NCBI GenBank assembly: GCA_016296635.1
Contig: JAEDIZ010000040.1
Span: forward strand, 1-17,919
Origin: Oscillospiraceae bacterium
GTDB taxonomy: Bacteria; Bacillota; Clostridia; Oscillospirales; Oscillospiraceae
Length of the DNA: 17,919 nucleotides
Reading direction: 5' to 3'
The notes under the pieces were generated by a model. It did no database searches and was not told the origin of the DNA. It saw only the letters and a list, made by a program, of their open reading frames with translations. The translations under genes were made by a program, and so were the position numbers. Position 1 is the first letter of the stretch, and the number at the start of each line of letters is the position of its first letter. Shown in pieces: positions 1-6,520 of the stretch.

Positions 1-40
1 AATAGTTACTTGTCACTATTAAGCCTTCAATCAACAGGTC

Positions 41-64
41 TTTCAAACTTTTTAAAGTTTGAAA
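41..64. repeat. Perfect palindrome, 11-nt arms with 2-nt loop
   Basis: The arms TTTCAAACTTT (41-51) and AAAGTTTGAAA (54-64) are perfectly complementary around a TT loop. GGT (37-39) and ACC (66-68) extend the stem past one mismatch. It is AT-rich and is the first of three consecutive hairpins at the left edge. Its role is unknown: a further terminator element or part of a repeat unit. The symmetry is certain, the function is not. Confidence 0.6.
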
Positions 65-110
65 AACCGCACTCAGCGTGTCGAAAAAACTTTTTCGACA
101 CGCTGAGGCG
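62..110 (-). terminator. Rho-independent terminator for the ROK gene (minus strand)
   Basis: CTCAGCGTGTCGAAAAA (72-88) pairs perfectly with 91-107 over a 2-nt loop. On the minus strand the stem is lengthened by three G-C pairs (68-70 with 108-110, one bulged base at 71) and is followed by five T (plus-strand A at 62-66). It lies about 170 bases past the stop of the ROK gene and is the natural end of that transcript. The stem contains A5/T5 tracts, so it may also slow polymerase on the other strand. Confidence 0.75.
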
Positions 111-146
111 ATATCTGGTTGCAAAAACCAAGTATCGCCAATTTTT
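107..146 (+). terminator. Rho-independent terminator, plus strand
   Basis: GGCGATA (107-113) pairs with TATCGCC (133-139), and an inner TGGTT/AACCA helix closes a small loop. The stem is followed by AA and TTTTT (142-146). It would stop plus-strand transcripts entering from left of the window, so that they do not run antisense into the ROK gene. Bases 107-110 are shared with the neighbouring minus-strand terminator stem. Confidence 0.6.
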
Positions 147-277
147 CTTCTCGCACGCCTGTACGGCAGCGATCCTATGTCGGGAATGTTCACATACGGT
201 CTGGTTGGAAACAACCCTTCGGGGCTCTTTTGTGCTGTCCGCACAAACTGGGGCAGTTCACTTTGGCCGGGGGATCC
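140..277. other. Structured intergenic stretch, no convincing gene
   Basis: No gene-like reading frame with a ribosome binding site is seen. The stretch holds several local hairpins. GGTTG-GAAA-CAACC (203-216) has a GNRA-type loop. CCC-TTCG-GGG (215-224) has a UUCG-type loop and competes for two bases with the first. TTTGTGC-TGTCC-GCACAAA (229-247) is a perfect 7-bp stem. It lies between the ROK stop codon and its probable terminator, so it would be the 3' untranslated region of that transcript. It could be a small structured RNA, a dispersed repeat, or remnant DNA. Confidence 0.35.
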
Positions 278-1450
278 TCATTCTGTGATGTCATCAATTT
301 CCAGAGTATGCTCGATGTAGTTCCACAGAGCACCGAACACATCACCGTGGTGATTGTTGGCGGCAAATTCGACGCTGACATGGTCCATGCGTCTGCGCAT
401 CCCAACGGTGCGGATCTGCTGCGCCAGAATAGAAAGAAACGAATCCCCAAGATCTGTGATCTTTCCACCGATGATAATGTGTTCAGTGGGATGCATGGTC
501 AGCGCATTGTTGATACCGACTGCCAGCTGGACCGCTTTTTCTGTGATCAGCGCTACGGCTTTTTCTTCGCCAGCCTGGAATGAATCACATACCTGTGAGA
601 AGGACATTCCTGCATCCCGAACTATGGCAGGAATGCTGACGTACTGCTCCAGACAACCGCGACCACCGCAGATACAAGGGCGACCCTGACAGTCAATACT
701 GATGTGGCCGATTTCACCTGCCCACATAAGCCCATCTCCAAAAATCAGGCCGTTGTGGAGGATTCCGGCACCCACGCCGTCATCGATAAAAAGATAGATA
801 AAATCCGGGTCGTCCGGGTGGTATTGCTTTTCACCATAGGCAAAATAGGATGCAGTGTTCCCAACGAGAACCGGGAGCCTGCCTTCTTTTTCTAAAATCG
901 ATACAAATCGATCGGGGACATAAAACTGGAATGCAGACGAAGAAAAATAGCCGTCCGCAATGCTTCCGGAAAGGGAAAGCAGCAATATCAGCGGTGTCCA
1001 TCGGCGCTTAACAGCATCGAGCCATTGCAGCAGAGGTGCAGAAAATACTTCCGGGGGCAATCGGGTCACACCGTCCGAATGAACCGATTGAGAAAAATCG
1101 AGGAAAAGATGTGTCTGCTCCAGAAGGTTTGTGCGAACATCAAACAAAAAGGCATCGAACCCGTCAGCAGTCAGAGAAATCACAGGAATGACAAAGTGGG
1201 AGGATCGGATCTGCAGCGCGATGGAGGGCCGGCCACGACCAGAAGCCTCGGACAGACCGTTCTCAGCCAGAACCCCTCTTTCCAATAGTTCATCCACCAG
1301 TGCAGAGGAAGAAGGGGGACTTAATCGCAGTGCCTGCCGCACCTGCTGCCGGGAGATGGTCCCTTTTTTCAGCGCCAGAAGGTAGATTTGCTTGAGATGG
1401 ATTGCTTTAATCCGCTGCTGGGTCAGTTTTTCGTTTTCTAGTTTTAACAT
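278..1450 (-). CDS. ROK-family transcriptional regulator (NagC/XylR type)
   Basis: A 390-residue protein of the usual length for ROK repressors (NagC, Mlc, XylR). The N-terminus is a winged helix-turn-helix: residues about 30-65 read as recognition region, ending ALVDELLERGVLAE. The rest is a ROK sugar-kinase-like domain with the zinc motif GHISIDCQGRPCICGGRGCLE, matching the family pattern H-x(n)-CxCGxxGCLE. Kinase features are missing. The DxGxT phosphate-binding motif is replaced by LTADGFDA, and the catalytic Asp of the usual ND pair is lost (VGNTASYFAYGE), so it should bind a sugar or sugar phosphate but not phosphorylate it. The start is the ATG at 1448-1450, preceded by GGCGGG. It is the last gene of the leftward block, with its own promoter. 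It probably represses the divergent promoters around 4500-4650, whose palindrome resembles the TTAG/CTAA half sites of XylR-type operators. Family is confident; the effector is unknown. Confidence 0.9.
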   Translation of the reverse strand: MLKLENEKLTQQRIKAIHLKQIYLLALKKGTISRQQVRQALRLSPPSSSALVDELLERGVLAENGLSEASGRGRPSIALQIRSSHFVIPVISLTADGFDAFLFDVRTNLLEQTHLFLDFSQSVHSDGVTRLPPEVFSAPLLQWLDAVKRRWTPLILLLSLSGSIADGYFSSSAFQFYVPDRFVSILEKEGRLPVLVGNTASYFAYGEKQYHPDDPDFIYLFIDDGVGAGILHNGLIFGDGLMWAGEIGHISIDCQGRPCICGGRGCLEQYVSIPAIVRDAGMSFSQVCDSFQAGEEKAVALITEKAVQLAVGINNALTMHPTEHIIIGGKITDLGDSFLSILAQQIRTVGMRRRMDHVSVEFAANNHHGDVFGALWNYIEHTLEIDDITE

Positions 1451-1480
1451 GATTTTCCCGCCGAATGAATGTTTTGTTTC

Positions 1481-1508
1481 ATCATAGCATAAATAAGGGA
1501 AAAAACAA
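1481..1508 (-). promoter_or_regulatory. Promoter of the ROK regulator gene
   Basis: On the minus strand TTGTTT (1503-1508) and TATGAT (1481-1486) are separated by 16 bases, a reasonable sigma-A promoter 30 bases upstream of the ATG. It gives the regulator an expression route independent of the promoter at 4526-4554. No palindrome like the one at 4507-4533 is visible here. Confidence 0.55.
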
Positions 1509-1552
1509 AGTATTTGCTGAGCTGAAAGATAAATCGAAGGGGATTTTGATGT

Positions 1553-3241
1553 TTATGTGTGGATGACCATCCGCGCGGCGATCTCATTCGTCATCTTTTC
1601 CCGGATATCGTTGATGTACTCTGCGCTTCTGGGGAAGGCATCAAATTTTAGCTCCATACCAGCCGCGTCATCGATCATTTTTTCCACCGCGGGACGTCCA
1701 ATCTGTTCTTCCAACAGTTGGCAGACCAGCAGATCCTGCAGGCCCTCGTAGAAAACCAACGCCCGCAGAGACAGGATGGGACCGTTTTCGCCGGGATAGA
1801 CAGAGAACGGGTCGCCAGAGGGGAAAGTCAGATCAGAGGATGTGGTCTGGTACGGGTTGATAGGATATCCCGAACAGCGAGAGTAGTAATAGTTGAAGCC
1901 CCACTGCAGAAAGCCCTTCACATTCATGCGATACATCTGCAGTCCCATGATACGGTTTCGATAGGAAGGCATGGCGAGGAAGCGGTTACTGACGCCTTCT
2001 CGCTGGCTCATGCAGTAATAGACCCATTGATTCTCCAGGTGGTGGTCCAGAAATGGTTGAATGTGATTGCTGGCCGTGACCGGGATCTCCACCAGCCCAC
2101 GCGCATAGAAGGAATAATTGGACAGCGCATCCATTCGCTTGCAGCCCTGAATCAGCGGTGCAAGGAAGGAGGAAAACCGCGCATAATCGGCAAGGTGATC
2201 CTCCTTTGGCTCGTCGGAGACATGGAAGAACGAATGCTCCTTCACGCCTTCGATCTCCAGTACTTCAATCAGCGCCGGAACCATCTGCGACAGGAAACGC
2301 AGGTATTCTGCGGAATCAGCCGGGGTATGCCACCCGAAGAGCAGCTTTTGCTCACCACCCTCGGTTACCCAGATGTTCGGAGCAAATTTCATGCCCCACT
2401 GGGAGAACAGAGGGCAAATTTCATAATACTCGATGTGATTCTTTTTGCACAGTGCGATCCAGCGGTGAAGCCGTGAGAAATCAAAGCGATAGCTTTCACC
2501 CACCTTTTCAATTTCCAGAAGCTGAACGTTGGGGCGATGCACACCGTACATGGTATCCAGCGGCGGCGTAATGACCGGAGTTAGAAGCATGTTGATGCCC
2601 GTATCAGCAGCACAGGCCATATATTTGTCAATCAGCTTCCAGTGGTTCTCCGAGTAGATCTCCACCTGATGAGCGTTTGCGATGCAGTCTGCATAGAACC
2701 ACTGGGTGTAAATCAGCTTTTGCGCCGGGAGGGCGATAGGTAGAACTTCCATGTGCATGGTCTTGCGGACCGGCTCCTCCTGGGCGCCGCATCTGCGGCT
2801 TTTCATTTCTTCCTCGGTGATTTTACGAATTGTAACTGTAATATCATACGGCCCGGCGGCAGCGTCCTGCGGAATATCAACGCGAACCCACAGACAGGAA
2901 GCACGACTCAACAGAGTCTGCACAATTCCGTTCTGCGCGTCCAACGGCATCAGAATATCGGGCATAAGGCCTGGTTCTCGAGTGAGATAGCCGTCATCAG
3001 CGGTGGTTTTGTAGATCGGGTGATCCATGACGGCGTTTTTTACGGCATACAATGTAATCCAGTCTGTGCAGGCGCTTTCGATCCCGATGCGGTAGGCAGA
3101 CATTCCTTCGTCAAACAGTGCGATCTGATAGGAAAAACGCTCACCGCGGAAAGCGGTCTTGCGGTCAATTTCTGTAAAAGACGGCTCATCCGTCAAACGT
3201 ACCTTTTCAAGAGAAGAGATTTGCTGAATCGTACAGCCCAT
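1553..3241 (-). CDS. GH123-like glycoside hydrolase (DUF4091 / PF13320 family)
   Basis: 562 residues from the ATG at 3239-3241, which has AGAAAGGA 8 bases upstream. A longer in-frame extension to 3325 lacks a site and is rejected. The N-terminal 180 residues look like a beta-sandwich region (MHMEVLPIALPAQKL at its end). The remainder is the TIM-barrel domain formerly called DUF4091, ending with the typical LVFYEGLQDLLVCQLLEE helix. An adjacent Asp-Glu pair lies in HVSDEPKEDH (residues about 343-344). In GH123 beta-N-acetylgalactosaminidases such a pair is catalytic: Asp holds the substrate acetamido group and Glu is the acid/base. No signal peptide or anchor is visible, so it would act on imported oligosaccharides or glycosides in the cytoplasm. 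It is co-directional with the upstream oxidoreductase. Substrate is uncertain, because many DUF4091 proteins have no measured activity. Confidence 0.85.
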   Translation of the reverse strand: MGCTIQQISSLEKVRLTDEPSFTEIDRKTAFRGERFSYQIALFDEGMSAYRIGIESACTDWITLYAVKNAVMDHPIYKTTADDGYLTREPGLMPDILMPLDAQNGIVQTLLSRASCLWVRVDIPQDAAAGPYDITVTIRKITEEEMKSRRCGAQEEPVRKTMHMEVLPIALPAQKLIYTQWFYADCIANAHQVEIYSENHWKLIDKYMACAADTGINMLLTPVITPPLDTMYGVHRPNVQLLEIEKVGESYRFDFSRLHRWIALCKKNHIEYYEICPLFSQWGMKFAPNIWVTEGGEQKLLFGWHTPADSAEYLRFLSQMVPALIEVLEIEGVKEHSFFHVSDEPKEDHLADYARFSSFLAPLIQGCKRMDALSNYSFYARGLVEIPVTASNHIQPFLDHHLENQWVYYCMSQREGVSNRFLAMPSYRNRIMGLQMYRMNVKGFLQWGFNYYYSRCSGYPINPYQTTSSDLTFPSGDPFSVYPGENGPILSLRALVFYEGLQDLLVCQLLEEQIGRPAVEKMIDDAAGMELKFDAFPRSAEYINDIREKMTNEIAARMVIHT

Positions 3242-3260
3242 AGTAATGTCCTTTCTGGAA

Positions 3261-3422
3261 TCAAAGAATCGTTGTTTCGTTGGGAACCACCAAAGCCATA
3301 AACACCAATTCCTCTTCAATGGCATTCTGATCGGTGCGGCTGTTTTCGGAGATGGTTCGTATGACGCTGCCGGGGGCCACTATATGCAATCGTTGCCCCG
3401 ATGCTGCTCCGCTCCCTGACAA
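3261..3422 (-). CDS. Possible small ORF or gene remnant between oxidoreductase and GH123-like gene
   Basis: An open frame of 53 codons from a TTG at 3420-3422, with AGGAG only 4 bases upstream (3427-3431). The same frame can be opened from a GTG at 3446. It ends 19 bases before the GH123-like start. The middle reads HIVAPGSVIRTISENSR and the end VFMALVVPNETTIL, not recognised as any family. It fills the 209-base gap between two co-directional genes and may be a small protein, the end of a deleted gene, or chance. Start codon and spacing are poor, so confidence is low. Confidence 0.2.
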   Translation of the reverse strand: MSGSGAASGQRLHIVAPGSVIRTISENSRTDQNAIEEELVFMALVVPNETTIL

Positions 3423-3450
3423 GAAGCTCCTATGTATGTTTGCCACGCGC

Positions 3451-4470
3451 TTATCTCATGTTCACGTGAGAGCCGGTTTCACTGCTATCATAAATGGCCT
3501 CAATGATCTGCTGCGCCTTGATGCAGGTGTTGGCACCCACCGGAGGATGGGTATCCTGCAGGATCGCCCTGGAAAATGCGTCCAGTTCCTTGGCGTACAT
3601 ATTATCTGTATTGTATGGTAGAATGACAGGTGCGGCAGATTCGCCAGAGACGTTGATGAAATACAGTGTACCGGTGGAGGTTTGACCTACGGTATTCTGT
3701 GCAGTCACGCTGCCCTCGGTACCCATAATGAGGATGCTGCAGCCGCCTGCGTTGGTGGGGATGTTGAAGTTTGCCTGCACGGTGAAGACAGCGCCGTTAT
3801 TCATCCGCAGAATGGCCGTGCCGGCATCCTCCACATCGGGGTATTTGTAGATCTGATTGCCGCACAGTGCGGTGATCTCGGTTGCCTCCAGATCGGTCAT
3901 ATATCGGAGCAGGTCGATGCAGTGTATGCCCATGTCCATCATGGCACCGCCGCCACTGAAGGCTTTGGTCTGGCGCCACTTGTTTGGCACAACAGGGGAT
4001 GTGGTATTGAAAACGGCATAGGCTGAGACGACCTCACCAATCCTTCCTTCAGCAATGATACGCTTCATCTCTTCGTGGGCACCGTGAAAGCGCATCATGA
4101 AGCCTACGCCAAGTTTCACGTGGTGCTCCCGGCAGAAGGCGGCCATCTCTTCGCTATCCTTGCTGGTCAGACTCATGGGCTTTTCGCAGAGAATGTGCTT
4201 GCCGGCCTTTGCTGCTGCAAAGACGTTATCCTTATGATACCGCACAGGAGTGGAAACGTAAACAGCGTCGATTTCGGGATCGGCTAAAATCGCGTCGATT
4301 GTGTGATATCGCTTCGTAATGCAGAACTCGTCGCCGACACTACCGAGAATTTCCGGGCAGGTATCCATAATCGCTGTGCATTCCGAATCCTTTGCCAGAA
4401 GAAAGCCGGGAAGGGTGCGTTTGCGGGCAATGCCGCCGCAGCCGATCACGCCCCATCGAATTTTTGCCAT
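3451..4470 (-). CDS. Gfo/Idh/MocA-family NAD(P)-dependent oxidoreductase
   Basis: 339 residues starting at the ATG at 4468-4470, with GGAG 7 bases upstream. A TTG six codons earlier is in frame but its context is worse. The N-terminal Rossmann fold opens GVIGCGGIARKRTLPGF (residues 7-23). The family's EKP motif (CEKPMS, Lys at about 97) and the GxHxxD pattern (MGIHCIDLLRYM) give the Lys and His expected at the active site. The C-terminal half is the beta-sheet substrate domain. Such enzymes oxidise or epimerise sugars, inositols, sugar acids or glycosides, using bound or free NAD(P). It is first in the leftward transcript from the promoter at 4526-4554, so it should be tightly controlled by the regulator acting there. 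With the GH123-like protein it suggests redox-assisted handling of an unusual glycoside. Substrate unknown. Confidence 0.92.
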   Translation of the reverse strand: MAKIRWGVIGCGGIARKRTLPGFLLAKDSECTAIMDTCPEILGSVGDEFCITKRYHTIDAILADPEIDAVYVSTPVRYHKDNVFAAAKAGKHILCEKPMSLTSKDSEEMAAFCREHHVKLGVGFMMRFHGAHEEMKRIIAEGRIGEVVSAYAVFNTTSPVVPNKWRQTKAFSGGGAMMDMGIHCIDLLRYMTDLEATEITALCGNQIYKYPDVEDAGTAILRMNNGAVFTVQANFNIPTNAGGCSILIMGTEGSVTAQNTVGQTSTGTLYFINVSGESAAPVILPYNTDNMYAKELDAFSRAILQDTHPPVGANTCIKAQQIIEAIYDSSETGSHVNMR

Positions 4471-4506
4471 AAAATCACTCCGATCCAAAAAGAGATATAT
4501 GATATA

Positions 4507-4533
4507 TATTTAATTAGCCTGACTAATTATATA
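4507..4533. promoter_or_regulatory. Operator-like palindrome over the leftward -10 box
   Basis: TAATTAG (4511-4517) and CTAATTA (4523-4529) are perfect inverted repeats around CCTGA. After a T-T mismatch the symmetry continues with TAT (4507-4509) and ATA (4531-4533). The right half contains the minus-strand -10 box (4526-4531), so a bound repressor would block polymerase. Half sites of the form TTAG/CTAA are known for ROK repressors such as XylR, making the local ROK protein the first candidate. This assignment is inference. Confidence 0.65.
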
Positions 4534-4554
4534 GCGGCAAAAGAAAAGTGTCAA
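4526..4554 (-). promoter_or_regulatory. Consensus sigma-A promoter for the leftward operon
   Basis: On the minus strand TTGACA (4549-4554) and TATAAT (4526-4531) are exact consensus boxes with the ideal 17-base spacer. It lies 56 bases upstream of the oxidoreductase ATG. A promoter this strong normally needs repression, in keeping with the palindrome overlapping its -10 box and start point. Confidence 0.85.
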
Positions 4555-4627
4555 CCGCCGGAACGCAGAGAACCGATCTGAGGATGCCGGAAATAGAGTT
4601 TGTATAGGAATTACTAGGTTCCGTTTC

Positions 4628-4656
4628 TTGTCCGCCGCTCAGAAAACCAATATACT
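4628..4656 (+). promoter_or_regulatory. Promoter for the rightward DUF4432-yesL-sensor block
   Basis: TTGTCC (4628-4633), 17 bases, then TATACT (4651-4656), a good sigma-A match 86 bases before the DUF4432 ATG. It diverges from the promoter at 4526-4554, about 70 bases away, close enough for shared control. The leader between it and the gene holds a weak CCCG/CGGG inverted repeat near 4673-4684. Confidence 0.55.
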
Positions 4657-4742
4657 ATTCTTGTATTGCTATGCCCGCCGACGGGAAAAATTACTCGATC
4701 GATAGCGGGGAACATCGGGATAATTTAATGTGAGGGAACAGA

Positions 4743-5720
4743 ATGAATCCATATATCGGACATCCTACGCAGCTAAGCGGTGTGGAAGAAATGCAATTAG
4801 TGGGCGGCAAGGGCAACGGAATGCGTCTGGTGCAGGTAAGAAACGGAAAAGGTTTGGAGCTTACGGTATCTGCAGATCGCTGCGCTGATCTTTCCCGAGT
4901 ATACTTCAAGGGAGACAACTGCGGATTCTTCAGCCCCTGCGGGTATGTTGCACCTACATACTATGACTGCGTCGGAGCAGGCTTTCTCAAGAGTTTTACG
5001 GCAGGTTTTCTGACAACCTGCGGTCTGACCAATCTGGGTGGTGCAGGCACAGATGCTGGCGAGATGCTTCCTCTGCACGGAACCATTGCCAATCAGCCCT
5101 GCGAATCGATCTCATGGACGGAGACAGAGGATTGCATCGAGATCCATGCCGTCGTCAATGACAGCGCGATTTTTTCAAGAAAACTGGTACTAAATCGGAC
5201 GATCGCCGTCAGTAAACTGGACAATATTCTTCAGATTACTGACACAGTGGAGAACCAGGGCGATACGGTATCTCCGCTGATGATGATGTATCACATGAAC
5301 ATGGGCTTCCCACTGCTGAGCGAAAACGCACAGATTTCCATTGCGTCCAACCAGGTTGTCCCTGCAACGGCACACGCGGCGGACGGCTTGGCGCAATGGG
5401 ATAAAGTAGAAAAGCCAACACCGCACTTTCAAGAGCAGTGCTATTTTCACACGTTCGATAAAAACGCAAGTGCGTCGATCTACAATCCGGATATCCAAAA
5501 AGGACTGGAGATTAGCTTCGATGCCACGAAGTTGGTGTCCTTAGTGGAGTGGAAGATGTTCGGAATTCGGGATTATGTTCTCGGGCTGGAGCCGAGAAAT
5601 TGCATGGGTGGCAGCCGCGCACAGCTGCGGGAAAAGAATCATCTGCCGATGCTGGAACCGGGACAGTCGCAGACGTATCAGGTTCGGGTTCGCTTCTTTG
5701 AAGCAAAGCAGTCAGGATAA
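4743..5720 (+). CDS. DUF4432 family protein (galactose-mutarotase-like fold)
   Basis: 325 residues; the ATG has GAGGGA 6 bases upstream. The protein matches DUF4432, part of the galactose mutarotase/aldose-1-epimerase-like superfamily. It has an all-beta pattern, the conserved MMMYHMNMGFPLL segment carrying the family His, and the near-C-terminal LGLEPRNCMGG carrying the family Glu. Members act on sugar anomers or related ring forms and sit in uronate, inositol or glycoside operons, but few have assigned reactions. It is cytoplasmic, with no signal peptide. It is first in the rightward block and is followed 26 bases later by the YesL-like gene. It probably prepares the sugar released by the GH123-like enzyme or the imported substrate. 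Family is confident; the reaction is inference. Confidence 0.9.
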   Translation: MNPYIGHPTQLSGVEEMQLVGGKGNGMRLVQVRNGKGLELTVSADRCADLSRVYFKGDNCGFFSPCGYVAPTYYDCVGAGFLKSFTAGFLTTCGLTNLGGAGTDAGEMLPLHGTIANQPCESISWTETEDCIEIHAVVNDSAIFSRKLVLNRTIAVSKLDNILQITDTVENQGDTVSPLMMMYHMNMGFPLLSENAQISIASNQVVPATAHAADGLAQWDKVEKPTPHFQEQCYFHTFDKNASASIYNPDIQKGLEISFDATKLVSLVEWKMFGIRDYVLGLEPRNCMGGSRAQLREKNHLPMLEPGQSQTYQVRVRFFEAKQSG

Positions 5721-5746
5721 TTTGGACAATGGAAGGAGGGCTGAAT

Positions 5747-6397
5747 GTGAAAAGCATCTTCAACTTTGATTCGCCGGTCATTACAGCCTTGACAAAAATG
5801 GCGGATGTTATCCTGTTGAACCTTCTTTTCCTCGTGACATCACTGCCGATTTTCACCTTTGGCACTTCCTGCACAGCACTCTATTACGTGTGGTTCAATC
5901 AACAATCGGACGAGAGGGGCGTTGTCAGACGGTATCTGAATGCCTTCCGAAATGATTTCAAATCATCCACAAAATTGTTCTTGGTGGTGCTGTTTCCTCT
6001 AGTACTGTCCATCTATTATCTTCTGATGCTGATGGATGGGGCGTTTGAAGTTTCCTCCCTGCTGAAAACAACAAGCTTGGTTTTCATCTGTCTGTTTCAA
6101 ATGATGTGGGCGATCCTGTGGCCGCTGCAAGCGCGGTTTGAGAATTCAATCCAGCAGAGTCTTCGAAGCGCACTGCTTCTTTCGCTGGCACATCTCCCGC
6201 GGGCTGCCATCATGGCGGCCCTGAATCTGCTGCCGCTGCTTTGGTTTTTCCTGCAACCGGAGCTGTTTATCCGTTTTTCCATTCTCTGGCTGTTAGCTGG
6301 TTTTTCCCTTACGGCAAAGCTGAATACCTGGATCCTCAAAAAAATATTTCAGCCGTTTCTCCCTTCGCAAGCCCACGAGAGCGAAACAGCGCGCTGA
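5747..6397 (+). CDS. YesL-like (DUF624) integral membrane protein
   Basis: 216 residues, from the GTG at 5747-5749. This start has GGAGG 7 bases upstream, whereas the ATG at 5729 overlaps the ribosome binding site itself, so the GTG is preferred. The opening SIFNFDSPVITALTKMADV and the first membrane helix with LFLVTSLPIFTFGTSCTA are typical of DUF624/YesL. Four to five hydrophobic helices follow (about 20-45, 75-95, 105-125, 145-165 and 175-195). YesL proteins are nearly always encoded beside YesM/YesN two-component systems and carbohydrate ABC transporters; their molecular role is unknown. Here the kinase and regulator follow but no transporter is present. The C-terminal tail is short, basic and polar. 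Confidence 0.88.
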   Translation: MKSIFNFDSPVITALTKMADVILLNLLFLVTSLPIFTFGTSCTALYYVWFNQQSDERGVVRRYLNAFRNDFKSSTKLFLVVLFPLVLSIYYLLMLMDGAFEVSSLLKTTSLVFICLFQMMWAILWPLQARFENSIQQSLRSALLLSLAHLPRAAIMAALNLLPLLWFFLQPELFIRFSILWLLAGFSLTAKLNTWILKKIFQPFLPSQAHESETAR

Positions 6398-6420
6398 CTT
6401 GGAGCGAGAAAAAGTTATTC

Positions 6421-6450
6421 TTGTGTTAACACGAGAAAACCGATTATAAT
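6421..6450 (+). promoter_or_regulatory. Promoter with palindrome ahead of the sensor kinase gene
   Basis: TTGTGT (6421-6426) and TATAAT (6445-6450) are 18 bases apart, 70 bases before the kinase ATG. The -35 region overlaps the perfect 10-base palindrome GTGTTAACAC (6423-6432), which extends to 16 bases with one symmetric mismatch. This suggests a regulated internal promoter letting the two-component system be made separately from DUF4432 and yesL. Confidence 0.5.
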
Positions 6451-6520
6451 GGTACCGTACCGAAAGCATGAACATAGTGTGATCTTTCCCAATACTCTGG
6501 ATGATGGAGAGAAAAGCCGC

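Noticed and set aside
171..201. Possible group II intron domain V (CACATACGGT resembles the conserved end)
   Set aside because: The stem has a C-C mismatch, the catalytic triad position and the GNRA loop do not fit, and no intron-encoded protein or 5' end is in view.
119..583. 154-codon plus-strand open frame over the left edge and ROK 3' end
   Set aside because: It crosses a terminator tail and most of it is antisense to the ROK zinc-domain coding region.
1718..2476. 252-codon open frame antisense to the GH123-like gene
   Set aside because: No start signal or recognisable motif; the minus-strand protein has clear family features.
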